DNA from: PALSA-612 sp963742925
GTDB lineage: Bacteria > Actinomycetota > Thermoleophilia > Gaiellales > Gaiellaceae
DNA: 64,000 nt
Direction of reading: 5' to 3'
Assembly: GCA_963742925.1 (NCBI GenBank)
Contig: CAVUNV010000007.1
Coordinates: 1 to 64,000 of the forward strand
Within the stretch, counting starts at the first letter, position 1. Every line of letters starts with the position of its first letter. Made by a program: the position numbers and the translations under genes. Shown piece by piece: positions 52,023 to 60,550 of this stretch. The notes beneath the pieces are model-generated. The model worked only from the letters and a program-made list of their open reading frames with translations, searched no databases and was not told the DNA's origin.

Positions 52023-52640
52023 GTGGAGTACTACGAGGTGCTCTCGAAGCGTCGGATGCACCGGGCGTTCCTGCCCGATCCGGTGCCAGGGGAGTCGATC
52101 GCCCGGATTGCTCGCAGTGTTCGCAGGGCGCCGAGCGCCGGTTACAGCCAGGGACAGAGTGTGGTTGTGGTGACCGACGAGGCGATGCGGCACACGATCG
52201 CGGAGCGATTCGACGAGAAGGGCTGGGTCGAGGAAGAGGGCGGCGCTCCGTTCATCTCGACGGCACCCGTGCATTTCGTCCTCTGCGTCTGTGAGCGTTT
52301 CTATCACGAGCGCTATCAACAGCCGGACAAGCTCGCGATGGAAGGCGGTGTTGAGGTCGCCTGGATGGTGCCGTACTGGTTCGTCGATGCTGGGGCGGCG
52401 ATGATGCTCGTCCTGATGACGGCGATAGCCGAGGGACTCGCAGGGGTGTTCATCGGCGATCCCGACCAGGAGGCGATCCTGCGCGAATTGCTTGCTCTGC
52501 CGCCGGACGTCGTGCCGATCGGGATCGCGCTCGTCGGCTACCCGGCGGATGACCCCCAGGCCGAACGGGCGAAGCGCGCCTTCAAGGAACGGCGACGACC
52601 CGACGCGCAGATGATCCACCGCGAGCGCTGGCAATCCTGA
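52023..52640 (+). CDS. Nitroreductase-family flavoprotein
   Basis: 205 residues. VLSKRRMHRAFLPDPVPGES at the start holds the FMN-phosphate arginines, RAPSAGYSQGQSVVVVTDEA near residue 37 the flavin loop, and MLVLMTAIAEGLAGVFIGDP near residue 128 the helical core. VPIGIALVGYPADDP near the end is typical. Members reduce nitro groups, quinones or other electrophiles with NAD(P)H; F420 use cannot be excluded. Confidence 0.82.
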   Translation: MEYYEVLSKRRMHRAFLPDPVPGESIARIARSVRRAPSAGYSQGQSVVVVTDEAMRHTIAERFDEKGWVEEEGGAPFISTAPVHFVLCVCERFYHERYQQPDKLAMEGGVEVAWMVPYWFVDAGAAMMLVLMTAIAEGLAGVFIGDPDQEAILRELLALPPDVVPIGIALVGYPADDPQAERAKRAFKERRRPDAQMIHRERWQS

Positions 52641-52735
52641 GACGCCACGCCCGTCTGCTTGTCGAACAGGTCGATGTGCGCCAGTTGTGCGCCAGCAAAC
52701 ACCGGTTTTGAGCGGATCAGAGCGGAAGAGCAAGC

Positions 52736-52764
52736 GGAGCGGGGAAGAGGCTCGATCCCGCTCC
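52736..52764 (-). terminator. Stem-loop downstream of tRNA-Trp
   Basis: GGAGCGGG (52736-52743) pairs with CCCGCTCC (52757-52764), lying 30 nt past the tRNA 3' end on the minus strand and also after the nitroreductase stop. Confidence 0.5.
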
Positions 52765-52793
52765 ACTAGCTGAGAAGTGGCTCCTAGAGCCAG

Positions 52794-52865
52794 CAGGGGA
52801 GACAGGACTCGAACCTGCAACCCCCGGTTTTGGAGACCGGTGCTCTACCATTGAGCTACTCCCCT
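52794..52865 (-). tRNA. trnW: tRNA-Trp (CCA)
   Basis: Full cloverleaf on the minus strand: acceptor AGGGGAG/CTCCCCT, D-arm GCTC..GAGC, anticodon stem CCGGT/ACCGG with loop CTCCAAA (anticodon CCA), T-arm GCAGG-TTCGAGT-CCTGT, discriminator G. The 3' CCA is not encoded. Confidence 0.96.
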
Positions 52866-52906
52866 GGGTCGCCCGGCCAGTGTACTCGTGGGCTCTGCGG
52901 CCTGGA

Positions 52907-52912
52907 TAGAGT
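52907..52912 (+). promoter_or_regulatory. -10 box TAGAGT, 6 nt before GTG 52919
   Basis: Leaderless-type promoter of the 63-residue membrane protein gene. Confidence 0.55.
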
Positions 52913-52918
52913 CGGAGC

Positions 52919-53110
52919 GTGGCCGGACGTGAACCTCGCCCGTCGCTCGGAGCGCTCTTTCTCCTGCTGGCAGCCGTGTTCGGCGGCGGGGCGTTCACGG
53001 CCGCCGCGGCCAATTCGAGCGGCGTCGCGCACTGGATCATCGCCGTCTGTGCGGGCGCGATGGCGGTCTGGTTCGTCGGGTTGAGCATCCGCGCCTTCCG
53101 CCCCCAGTGA
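52919..53110 (+). CDS. Small two-helix membrane protein (63 aa)
   Basis: SLGALFLLLAAVFGGGAFTA and HWIIAVCAGAMAVWFVGLSI form two membrane helices joined by a short loop, ending IRAFRPQ. Function unknown; it precedes the sigma factor by 42 nt, but each has its own promoter box. Confidence 0.65.
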   Translation: MAGREPRPSLGALFLLLAAVFGGGAFTAAAANSSGVAHWIIAVCAGAMAVWFVGLSIRAFRPQ

Positions 53111-53139
53111 CTCGAGACGGAGCCGACCGCACGACGGCG

Positions 53140-53145
53140 TATTCT
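53140..53145 (+). promoter_or_regulatory. -10 box TATTCT, 7 nt before GTG 53153
   Basis: Leaderless-type promoter of the sigma-factor gene. Confidence 0.5.
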
Positions 53146-53152
53146 CCCCGGC

Positions 53153-53935
53153 GTGGCAGATGACCTCAAGGGCCTGTGGCGCGAGTACCGGAAGACGCAG
53201 GACCAGGCGATCCGCGACCGGCTCATCCTCACCTACGCGCCGCTCGTCAAGTTCGTCGCCGGCCGCCTCGGCAGCGGCCTGCCTGCGCACGTCGACGAGA
53301 ACGACCTCGTCTCCTACGGCCTGCTCGGCCTGATCGGGGCGATCGAGCGCTACGACCCCGACCGCGACGTCAAGTTCGAGACCTACGCGATCACGCGTAT
53401 CAAGGGCGCGATCATCGACGAGCTGCGCGCCATGGACTGGGTGCCGCGCTCCGTGCGGGCGCGGGCGCGCGAGATCGAGCGGGCGATGGCGTCGCTCGAG
53501 GCGCAGCTGCACCGCGCGCCGACCGACACCGAGATCGCCGAGAAGATCGGGATCACGGAGGAGGAGCTCGGGGACAGCCTGACCGACATCGCGCGCTCGT
53601 CGATCGCGGCGCTCGACGAGGTCTGGACGATCTCGTCCTCCGGCGGCGACCAGGTGGCCTTGATCGACACGATCGAGGACACCGCGATCGTCGAGCCTCA
53701 GACGGCGCTCGACGAGACGGAGACGCGCGAAGCGCTGGCAGAGTCGATCGCGGCGCTCCCGGAGCGGGAGAAGATCGTGGTCACCCTCTACTACTACGAG
53801 GAGCTGACGCTGCGGGAGATCGGCGACGTCCTCGGCGTCACCGAGTCACGCGTCTCGCAGCTGCACACGAAGGCGATCCTGCGCCTGCGCTCGCGCCTCG
53901 CCGGCGTGCAGGCGCGGCCGCTCGCAGCCGAGTAG
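53153..53935 (+). CDS. RNA polymerase sigma factor, FliA/WhiG family
   Basis: 260 residues. Region 2 is LILTYAPLVKFVAGRLGSGL to DLVSYGLLGLIGAIERYDP and FETYAITRIKGAIIDELRAM, region 3 is RAPTDTEIAEKIGITEEELG, and region 4 is LPEREKIVVTLYYYEELTLR with EIGDVLGVTESRVSQLHTKA. The lack of region 1.1 and the IKGAIIDELR motif place it in the FliA/WhiG group, which directs flagellar or sporulation-type genes; no such genes are in the window. Confidence 0.88.
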   Translation: MADDLKGLWREYRKTQDQAIRDRLILTYAPLVKFVAGRLGSGLPAHVDENDLVSYGLLGLIGAIERYDPDRDVKFETYAITRIKGAIIDELRAMDWVPRSVRARAREIERAMASLEAQLHRAPTDTEIAEKIGITEEELGDSLTDIARSSIAALDEVWTISSSGGDQVALIDTIEDTAIVEPQTALDETETREALAESIAALPEREKIVVTLYYYEELTLREIGDVLGVTESRVSQLHTKAILRLRSRLAGVQARPLAAE

Positions 53936-53968
53936 CGACGCACGTCCGGTCGCGGGCCGGTGCGGCGT

Positions 53969-53974
53969 TAAGCT
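53969..53974 (+). promoter_or_regulatory. -10 box TAAGCT with ~35-nt leader
   Basis: Followed by a strong ribosome site AGGAGGTGA at 53997-54005 before ATG 54015. A leadered message, in contrast to most genes here. Confidence 0.45.
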
Positions 53975-54014
53975 TGGCTCGCCAAACGTCGTTCTCAGGA
54001 GGTGACCCCTCTCT

Positions 54015-56066
54015 ATGGCTGTATCCGAGCCCGGAAAGATTCGTAACGTCGCCGTCACCGGCCACCGCGGAACGGGGAAGACGTCGCTGGTCGAGGCGAT
54101 GCTGTTCCAGTCGGGCGGCGTCAACCGGCTCGGCACGGTGGAGTCCGGAACGACCGTGGGCGACTGGGAGGACGAGGAGCACAAACGGCAGATGACGCTC
54201 TCCGCCTCGATCTGCCATGCGGACTGGCAGGGGCGGAAGATCAACCTCCTCGACACGCCGGGGGATGCGGGCTTCCAGGGCGACGCGATCGCGGCGCTGA
54301 CAGTGGTCGACGGTGCGCTTGTCGTGGTGAGCGCCGTGATGGGCGTCGAGGTGGGCACCTCGCGCGTCTGGAAGCGGGCCGAAAAGGCGGGTCTGGCGCG
54401 GGTGCTGCTCGTGAACATGCTCGACCGCGAGCGGGCGGACTTCCTGCGTGCGCTCGGTCAGATCAAGGAGCAGCTGTCCGGCTCCTGCGTGGCCGTGGCG
54501 CTGCCGATCGGCGCCGAGCACGAGCTGACCGGGGTCGTCGACCTGCTCCACATGAAGGCGTACATGAGCCCCGAGGGCGGCAAGGAGGGCGGGCCGACCG
54601 AGATCCCGGCCGAGCTGGCGGATCTGGTCGCCGAGCACCGCGAGAAGCTGCTCGACGCCGTCGTCGAGACGGACGAGGCGCTGATGGAGCGCTACCTCGA
54701 GGGTGAGGAGCTCGGTGTCGAGGAGGTCGCGAAGGCGCTCAAGGACGCGGTCACGCGCGGGACGATCTTCCCGGTCGCCTGCGGCGTGGCGACGAAGAAC
54801 CTGGGGACGACGGCGCTCCTCGACCTGCTCGTCGAGGGGGTGCCTTCGCCGGCCCGGAAGGGCTCCGCGATCGACCTCGGCGATGTCGGCGCGGCGGCAT
54901 TCGTGTTCAAGACGATCGCCGACCCCTTCGCGGGGCGGATCAACATCTTCCGCGTGCTTGCCGGAACCCTCAAGGCCGACTCCACGCTGGCGAACGCGCG
55001 CACGCACTCGAAGGAGCGCTTCGGCCAGCTGCTCACGCTGCAGGGCAAGGAGCACGGCACGACAGAGGAGTTCGTGGCCGGCGACATCGGTGCCGTCGCC
55101 AAGCTGAAGGAGACGCAGACCGGCGACCTCCTGCTCGACGTCGAGCGCGAGGTCGATGTGCCGGCGATCCAGTTCCCGGCGCCTGTGATGAGCTTCGCCG
55201 TGTCGGCGAAGGCGAAGGGCGACGAGGACAAGGCCCACGCGTCGCTGCGGCGCCTGGCCGAGGAGGATCCGACGCTGCAGCTCAGGCGCAACGAGCAGAC
55301 GGGCGAGCAGCTCCTGGCCGGTCTCTCCCAGATGCACGTCGAGGTGGCCGTCGAGCGGCTCAAGCGGCGCTTCGGCGTCGAGGTCGAGCTGCACCAGCCG
55401 AGGGTTCCCTATCTCGAGACGATCCGGAAGGAGGCCCGTTCCCGCGCCCGCTACAAGAAGCAGACGGGCGGCCGGGGCCAGTTCGGGGACTGCGAGATCG
55501 TCATCGAGCCGCGCCCCGGGCACGAGGGGTACGAGTTCCAGGACAAGATCGTCGGCGGGGTGATCCCGCAGAGTTTCCGGCCGGCGGTCAACAAGGGGAT
55601 CCAGGAGGCGATGCTGCACGGCGAGCTCGCCGGCGCCCCGGTACAGGGTGTGACCGTGCGCCTCGTCGACGGCCAGTACCACACCGTCGACTCGTCGGAG
55701 ATGGCGTTCAAGATCGCCGGCTCGATGGCGTTCAAGGACGCCTACCAGAAGGCCGATCCGGTGTTGCTGGAGCCGATCATGGAGCTGGAGGTGACCGTTC
55801 CGGACGAGGCCGTGGGCGCCGTCAACGGCGACCTCAACTCGCGTCGTGGCCGGCTGCACGGGATGGAGCCGACCGCGGGGATGACGACGATCAAGGCCGA
55901 GGTGCCGATGGCCGAGATCCTCACCTACTCCCAGTCTCTGACCTCGCTGACCGGCGGCCGCGGCGACTACGCCATGCACTTCCTCCGCTACGAGGAGGTT
56001 CCCACCCACATCGCCCAGAAGCTGATCGACGAGGCCAAGAAGGCCAAGGAGGCCGTGAAGGCCTAG
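54015..56066 (+). CDS. EF-G-like translation GTPase (EF-G2 paralogue)
   Basis: 683 residues with the five-domain EF-G layout. G1 is GHRGTGKTS near residue 16 (canonical EF-G has AHVDHGKTT); G3 is DTPGDAGF near residue 80, with Asp84 in place of the catalytic histidine; G4 is NMLD instead of NKMD. Domain IV (YKKQTGGRGQFGDCEIVIEP near residue 475) and domain V (MEPTAGMTTIKAEVPMAEIL) are well kept. It may act on the ribosome without normal GTP hydrolysis, or with altered kinetics. Strong AGGAGGTGA ribosome site. Confidence 0.88.
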   Translation: MAVSEPGKIRNVAVTGHRGTGKTSLVEAMLFQSGGVNRLGTVESGTTVGDWEDEEHKRQMTLSASICHADWQGRKINLLDTPGDAGFQGDAIAALTVVDGALVVVSAVMGVEVGTSRVWKRAEKAGLARVLLVNMLDRERADFLRALGQIKEQLSGSCVAVALPIGAEHELTGVVDLLHMKAYMSPEGGKEGGPTEIPAELADLVAEHREKLLDAVVETDEALMERYLEGEELGVEEVAKALKDAVTRGTIFPVACGVATKNLGTTALLDLLVEGVPSPARKGSAIDLGDVGAAAFVFKTIADPFAGRINIFRVLAGTLKADSTLANARTHSKERFGQLLTLQGKEHGTTEEFVAGDIGAVAKLKETQTGDLLLDVEREVDVPAIQFPAPVMSFAVSAKAKGDEDKAHASLRRLAEEDPTLQLRRNEQTGEQLLAGLSQMHVEVAVERLKRRFGVEVELHQPRVPYLETIRKEARSRARYKKQTGGRGQFGDCEIVIEPRPGHEGYEFQDKIVGGVIPQSFRPAVNKGIQEAMLHGELAGAPVQGVTVRLVDGQYHTVDSSEMAFKIAGSMAFKDAYQKADPVLLEPIMELEVTVPDEAVGAVNGDLNSRRGRLHGMEPTAGMTTIKAEVPMAEILTYSQSLTSLTGGRGDYAMHFLRYEEVPTHIAQKLIDEAKKAKEAVKA

Positions 56067-56101
56067 CGGACTCGCTGCTGCCTATACCGAGAGGAGTCCG
56101 C
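56066..56101 (+). terminator. Stem-loop at the end of the EF-G-like gene
   Basis: GCGGACTC (56066-56073) pairs with GAGTCCGC (56094-56101), starting at the stop codon; 20-nt loop, no U-tract. Confidence 0.45.
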
Positions 56102-56208
56102 GGTCGTCGAAGCAGATCGAGCGGCCGCCGTGCGGCCGCGTCTTGCGGCGGGCTACAGCCGCGAGCCGCAGGGCCGGATCGGCCCAAGGTTTTTGCGGCT
56201 GCAAGGGG

Positions 56209-56214
56209 TAGAGT
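56209..56214 (+). promoter_or_regulatory. -10 box TAGAGT, 6 nt before ATG 56221
   Basis: Leaderless-type promoter of the zinc-ribbon protein gene. Confidence 0.6.
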
Positions 56215-56220
56215 CGAGGC

Positions 56221-56817
56221 ATGGTCGGCGCCCGGGCAGCAGTGACATGCGCGATCTGCGGCCGCACGGTCCTCGTCGGCGAGCGCACCTTCAAGTTCTC
56301 CCCGGACGGCCGGCAGTTCGTGGACGTCTGCCCGCTCTGCAAGGAGCAGGCGCTGTCGTACGGCTGGGCCAGCGAGGGCGGCCCCGGCCTGCCGGTACAG
56401 CCGGGCGCTCGCCCGACAAGCGGCCTGCTCGGCAGGCTGCTCGGACGGCGTCCGCCCGTCGAGCCGATGCCGGCGCCCGTATCGCGGCACCTCTCGCGCG
56501 CCGAGCAGACGATCGTCGATGCGGCCACTCTCTTCAATCTCAGCCCGCACCGTCGCACCGTCGAGGGGCTGACGCGGAGCCTCGGCTGGCCGACCGTGAG
56601 CATCGTCGCGCTCTCGGGAACGCACCCCGAGGTCGTCCTCACCGTCTGCTGGGAGATCTCCTGGTACCAGTACCGGATCGTCCTCGACTCCTCGCAGGTG
56701 CGGCTCGCGCAACGCGGTCTGGAGCCGGGCGATCTCGACGAGATGTTCCGCGACTGGAACGCCGAGCTGAACGAGGCGGGCCTCGTCGTTCCCAAGCTTC
56801 CGGACACGTTGGGGTAG
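56221..56817 (+). CDS. Zinc-ribbon hypothetical protein (198 aa)
   Basis: CAICGRTVLVGERTFKFSPD and VDVCPLCKEQALSYGW near residues 10-48 make a four-cysteine zinc ribbon. A Pro-rich hinge is followed by a C-terminal domain (LTRSLGWPTVSIVALSGTHP; WEISWYQYRIVLDSSQVRLA). I do not know the family; it could bind nucleic acid or protein. Own promoter box. Confidence 0.65.
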   Translation: MVGARAAVTCAICGRTVLVGERTFKFSPDGRQFVDVCPLCKEQALSYGWASEGGPGLPVQPGARPTSGLLGRLLGRRPPVEPMPAPVSRHLSRAEQTIVDAATLFNLSPHRRTVEGLTRSLGWPTVSIVALSGTHPEVVLTVCWEISWYQYRIVLDSSQVRLAQRGLEPGDLDEMFRDWNAELNEAGLVVPKLPDTLG

Positions 56818-56836
56818 CGCTGGCCGCTCAGCGCCC

Positions 56837-56842
56837 TAGAAT
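56837..56842 (+). promoter_or_regulatory. -10 box TAGAAT, 6 nt before GTG 56849
   Basis: Leaderless-type promoter, one mismatch from TATAAT except for the G at position 3. Confidence 0.6.
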
Positions 56843-56848
56843 CAGACC

Positions 56849-57079
56849 GTGATCTACTGCGTCGTGCCTCAGGAGCTCGTCGACGATCTCTACGACAAGC
56901 TGGTCGCGCACTACCGGGACAATCCGGACGTGACCGTCATCGTCGACCGCCGCCGCGGCCCCGATCGCCGCGACCGCTCCGGGCACGGTCAGCGCGACGA
57001 GCGGCGCGTCATCCGGGACCGCCGGCGCGCGCGTGTCACCGGGACGTTCCCGCGCGTCGAAGCTTCCGCGCTCAACTAG
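56849..57079 (+). CDS. Small arginine-rich hypothetical protein (76 aa)
   Basis: MIYCVVPQELVDDLYDKLVA forms a strand-helix start, VTVIVDRRRGPDRRDRSG and RRVIRDRRRARVTG are strongly basic with repeated RDRR blocks. Possibly nucleic-acid or membrane binding. Promoter spacing and codon use support a real gene; family unknown. Confidence 0.6.
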   Translation: MIYCVVPQELVDDLYDKLVAHYRDNPDVTVIVDRRRGPDRRDRSGHGQRDERRVIRDRRRARVTGTFPRVEASALN

Positions 57080-57092
57080 CTCGACCCGAAGC

Positions 57093-57098
57093 TAGACT
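57093..57098 (+). promoter_or_regulatory. -10 box TAGACT, 7 nt before GTG 57106
   Basis: Leaderless-type promoter of the aldehyde dehydrogenase gene. Confidence 0.6.
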
Positions 57099-57105
57099 CG
57101 GTCCC

Positions 57106-58593
57106 GTGGCCACGGCGGCGCGGACATTCCAGAACTTCATCGGCGGGGAGTGGGTCGACGCCGCCGGCGGCGAGACGTTCGACAGCCTGAGCCCGGCCAC
57201 CGGCGAGCTCGTCGGCACCTTCCCGAAGTCCGGCCCCGAGGACGTCGACCGCGCCGTCGCCGCGGCCAAGGACGCGTATTCGAGCTGGCGGCTCGTTCCC
57301 GCGCCGAAGCGCGGCGAGATCGTCTTCCGCTTCGCCGCCCTCGTCGCCGAGCACAAGCAGGAGCTCGCCGAGCTGATGACGCGCGAGATGGGGAAGGTCA
57401 TCGCCGAGGCCGGGGGAGACGTCCAGGAAGCGATCGACATGAGCTACTACATGGCCGGCGAGGGCCGACGGCTGCACGGCCAGACCACACCGTCGGAGCT
57501 GCCGGACAAGTTCAACATGAGCGTCCGCATGCCGATCGGCGTCGTCGGGGTGATCACGCCGTGGAACTTCCCGATCGCGATCCCCTCCTGGAAGATCGTC
57601 CCGGCGCTCGTCTGCGGCAACACGGTCGTGTTCAAGCCGGCGAACGACACGCCGGCGCTCGGGGAGCGCTTCGTCGAGCTGCTCTCCGAGGCGGGCGTGC
57701 CGCCCGGCGTCGTCAACGTGGTGCACGGCTCCGGCCGCGACGTCGGCGACCGCATCGTTCGCCATCCCGACGTGCCGGTGGTCACGCTGACCGGGTCGCG
57801 TGAGACGGGCGTCGCCGTGCTGAAGGCCGCCGCCGACCATCTCAAGCACGTCCATCTCGAGCTGGGCGGGAAGAACGGCATCATCGTCATGGAGGACGCC
57901 GACCTCGACCTCGCGGCCGAGGGCATCCTCTGGTCGGCGTTCGGCACGTCGGGCCAGCGCTGCACCGCCGCCAGCCGCGTGATCGCCCACGACCGTGTCT
58001 ACGACGAGCTCGCCGCCCGCCTGGTCGCGGCGGCCGAGCGGATGCGGCTCGGGCCGGGCTGGGAGCCCGACACGGACGTCGGCCCCGTGATCAACCGCAA
58101 GGCGCTCGACAAGATCCACTCGTACACCGAGATCGGGAAGGACGAGGGAGCGCAGCTCCTGACCGGCGGCGAGATCGCGACCGGAAACGGGCTCGACCGC
58201 GGCTTCTTCTACCGGCCGACCATCTTCGGCAACGTCGAGCCGCAGATGCGGATCGCCCAGGAGGAGATCTTCGGGCCGACCACGGCGTTGATCCGCGTGC
58301 GCGACCTCGACGAGGCGATCCGGGTCGCGAACGGCATCCGGTTCGGCCTCTCGTCCGCGATCTTCACCGCCGACGTGAACTCTGCGTTCCGCGCCATGCG
58401 CGACCTCGAGGCGGGCATCACGTACATCAACGCCGGGACGATCGGCGCCGAGGTGCACCTCCCGTTCGGCGGGACGAAGGACACGGGCAACGGTCACCGC
58501 GAGGCGGGCCAGGCCGCGCTCGACGTGTTCACGGAGTGGAAGTCGATTTATGTGGACTACTCGGGCAAGCTGCAGAAGGCTCAGATCGACTAG
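57106..58593 (+). CDS. NAD(P)-dependent aldehyde dehydrogenase
   Basis: 495 residues of the ALDH superfamily. VITPWNFPIAIPSWKIVPAL near residue 147 binds cofactor, VTLTGSRETGVAVLK near residue 226 is the Rossmann loop, HLELGGKNGIIVMEDADLDL near residue 250 carries the general-base glutamate, and SAFGTSGQRCTAASRVIAHD near residue 280 the catalytic cysteine. EEIFGPTTALIRV lies near the C-terminus. Likely a semialdehyde dehydrogenase, but the substrate cannot be deduced. Confidence 0.88.
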   Translation: MATAARTFQNFIGGEWVDAAGGETFDSLSPATGELVGTFPKSGPEDVDRAVAAAKDAYSSWRLVPAPKRGEIVFRFAALVAEHKQELAELMTREMGKVIAEAGGDVQEAIDMSYYMAGEGRRLHGQTTPSELPDKFNMSVRMPIGVVGVITPWNFPIAIPSWKIVPALVCGNTVVFKPANDTPALGERFVELLSEAGVPPGVVNVVHGSGRDVGDRIVRHPDVPVVTLTGSRETGVAVLKAAADHLKHVHLELGGKNGIIVMEDADLDLAAEGILWSAFGTSGQRCTAASRVIAHDRVYDELAARLVAAAERMRLGPGWEPDTDVGPVINRKALDKIHSYTEIGKDEGAQLLTGGEIATGNGLDRGFFYRPTIFGNVEPQMRIAQEEIFGPTTALIRVRDLDEAIRVANGIRFGLSSAIFTADVNSAFRAMRDLEAGITYINAGTIGAEVHLPFGGTKDTGNGHREAGQAALDVFTEWKSIYVDYSGKLQKAQID

Positions 58594-58611
58594 CACGGGG
58601 GGAACAGCCGG

Positions 58612-58632
58612 TTGTACCCGCCGGCTCGTCTC
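58612..58632. terminator. Weak stem-loop between convergent genes
   Basis: AGCCGG and CCGGCT around a 9-nt loop in the gap between the aldehyde dehydrogenase and propeller stops. Confidence 0.35.
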
Positions 58633-58669
58633 CCCTCGTCTCGGCTAGGGAATCCGCGTACTCGCCTGG

Positions 58670-59816
58670 TCAGCGCGGCGAAGGCTGCCAGATCGGCTCG
58701 AGCTCGTCGATGTTCGGTGTGCGTGTCAGTCGCTGCTGCTTGGTTCCGTCTGCGTTCATGACGTGCAGGTCTGCCTCGCGGCCGTCGAGGCTTTGGTAGG
58801 CGATCCGTTTGCCGTCCGGCGACCATGTCAGCGTCCAGCCGAAGCCGCCCATGGCGTTGTGCGCCAGTGTCCTGCGACCGCTCCCGTCCGGCTTGATCAC
58901 GTCCAGCTCGAATGGCCGCCCCTCCCGGCCATGGGTGAACGCGACGCGTGTTCCCGTCGGGCGACCAGGCTGCCCCTGACTCGTCGGTGGGCGAGGTCGT
59001 GTCGCCGGTGAGGCTGCGCTCGTTCGAGCCGTCGATCCCGACGAGCCAGAGCTTGACGTAGCGCCAGTAGAAGCCCGGCTCGTGGCCGGTGTCACGTAAG
59101 AACGCGACAGTCCTGCCGTCAGGAGAGATCGCAGGTAGAAGGACCTTGTCACCAACACCCCCGGCGAGATGATGCGGATCGCTGCCGTCGGCGTTCACGA
59201 CCCACAACTGGTTCGCGACATCGAATGGATGGTCCCACTCATAGACGATCCTGCGCCCGTCAGGCGTCCAGACAAGCGGACCGAGTCGGAACGCCGACAC
59301 GAGCCGATGGAGATGCCGCCCATCGACACCAACCACGTAGAGACCGCCCTTCTCTGTGTCGCCGGACACGAACGCGATCTGTCTGCCGTCTGGTGACCAG
59401 ACAGCCGCGAGGACATGATTCGCGGCTGTCAACCGACGGAGCGCGCTGCCATCCGCATCGACGACGTACAGACGGCCCAGATCCGACTGCAGCTTGCAGC
59501 CGTCCCGATGGCGAGGCAACGAGCGGACGAACACGACGCGCCGACCATCCGGCGACCACCGCGGAAAAGCGTCCGTCGCGCCGGACGTGATCGCGTGTCG
59601 TGCCCCGGTCGTCGCGTCAAGCGCCCAGATCGGGCCGGCGTAGCAGCCCGTTTTCGGTGAATGCGCCAGATAAAGGATCAGCCTGCCGCCTCCGCTCGTG
59701 CGAACAAGGGAGCCGTGCGACAGGGCATGGCCCGGAGCCCATGTCAAGCCAAGCGCAACAGCAATGGCAACGACAGCCGCAACGCCGAGACGGTGGGACG
59801 ACGCGCTCCTTGCCAA
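58670..59816 (-). CDS. Exported TolB/PD40-type beta-propeller protein, one frameshift
   Basis: About 381 residues. Signal segment (LGVAAVVAIAVALGLTWAPG), then PD40 blades: AFPRWSPDGRRVVFVRSLP, LAAVWSPDGRQIAFVSGDT, LPAISPDGRTVAFLRDTGH. The frame changes near 58950 and resumes TRVAFTHGREGRPFELDVIK, WSPDGKRIAYQSLDGREAD, then stop at 58670. Start TTG 59816. Second propeller of the window (compare 25022-26131); likely outside the membrane. Confidence 0.75.
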
Positions 59817-59902
59817 TCAACCCTCACCCTAACGTGTCGAATGGCGTCTGGAGCCTGCAGATCGACGAGCTCGGCGTCCACAGGGTCTGGGAGACTCGGG
59901 CG

Positions 59903-60307
59903 GTGACGACGAGGCTCTTCACGGACGGCGGCGCCCGCGGGAATCCCGGACCGGCCGCGTTCGGCTACGTGCTGGAGGCCGAGGACGGAACCGTGCTCGA
60001 CGCGCGCGGCGAGGCGATCGGTGTCGCGACCAACAACGTCGCCGAGTACCGGGCCCTCGTCGCCGGCCTCGAGCGTGCCGTCGAGCTGGGCGTCGACGAG
60101 CTCGAGGTCGTGTCCGACTCGGAGCTCGTCGTCAAGCAGATGCGCGGCGAGTACAAGGTCAAGAACGCGGCGCTGCGAGAGCTCTCGGTGGAGGCGGCGC
60201 GGCTGGCCCGGCAAGTCGGGCGCGTGACCTACACGGCCGTCCGCCGCGAGCACAACGAGCTCGCCGACCGGCTCGTCAACGAGGCCCTCGACAGGGCCCA
60301 GCTATAA
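59903..60307 (+). CDS. rnhA: Ribonuclease HI-like protein
   Basis: 134 residues. The catalytic acids are in LFTDGGARGNPGPAAFGYVL (first Asp), NNVAEYRALVAGLERAVELG (Glu), LEVVSDSELVVKQMRGEYKV (Asp), and REHNELADRLVNEALD (last Asp). It lacks the basic protrusion of E. coli RNase HI, like many actinobacterial forms. It cuts the RNA strand of RNA-DNA hybrids. Start GTG 59903. Its stop codon lies inside the tRNA promoter. Confidence 0.88.
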   Translation: MTTRLFTDGGARGNPGPAAFGYVLEAEDGTVLDARGEAIGVATNNVAEYRALVAGLERAVELGVDELEVVSDSELVVKQMRGEYKVKNAALRELSVEAARLARQVGRVTYTAVRREHNELADRLVNEALDRAQL

Positions 60308-60308
60308 T
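60303..60308 (+). promoter_or_regulatory. -10 box TATAAT of the tRNA-Gly gene
   Basis: Perfect consensus hexamer, 11 nt before the mature tRNA 5' end, overlapping the RNase H stop codon. Confidence 0.65.
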
Positions 60309-60319
60309 CGACCCGCCGG

Positions 60320-60393
60320 GCGGATGTAGCTCAGTTGGCTAGAGCGTCTGCTTGCCATGCAGAAGGTCGTGGGTTCGAATCCCATCATCCGCT
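60320..60393 (+). tRNA. trnG: tRNA-Gly (GCC)
   Basis: Cloverleaf: acceptor GCGGATG/CATCCGC, D-arm GCTC..GAGC, anticodon stem TCTGC/GCAGA with loop TTGCCAT (anticodon GCC), T-arm GTGGG-TTCGAAT-CCCAT, discriminator T. The 3' CCA is not encoded. Confidence 0.96.
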
Positions 60394-60401
60394 CCTGAAA
60401 G

Positions 60402-60423
60402 CCCCGCTCCGGCGGGGTTTTCT
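60402..60423 (+). terminator. Rho-independent terminator of tRNA-Gly
   Basis: CCCCGC-TCCG-GCGGGG followed by TTTTCT, 9 nt past the tRNA. Confidence 0.88.
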
Positions 60424-60490
60424 CGTTCAGGCTCGACGCGGGAGTTCGGCGCGAGCGAGGCTGCGTCAGCCGGCTGAGCGTTCAAGCGGG

Positions 60491-60519
60491 GCGGGCGGCT
60501 CGTCACCCGAACCGCCCGC
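60491..60519 (-). terminator. Stem-loop downstream of the secreted repeat protein
   Basis: GCGGGCGG (60491-60498) pairs with CCGCCCGC (60512-60519), lying about 30 nt past the stop at 60551 on the minus strand. Confidence 0.5.
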
Positions 60520-60550
60520 TTCGACTTAGCCTCGGGGGCGCGGCTAGGGC

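Noticed and set aside
53838..56009. 723-codon open frame on the minus strand
   Set aside because: Antisense of the EF-G-like gene, which has unmistakable translation-GTPase domains.
57076..58596. 506-codon open frame on the minus strand
   Set aside because: Antisense of the aldehyde dehydrogenase gene.
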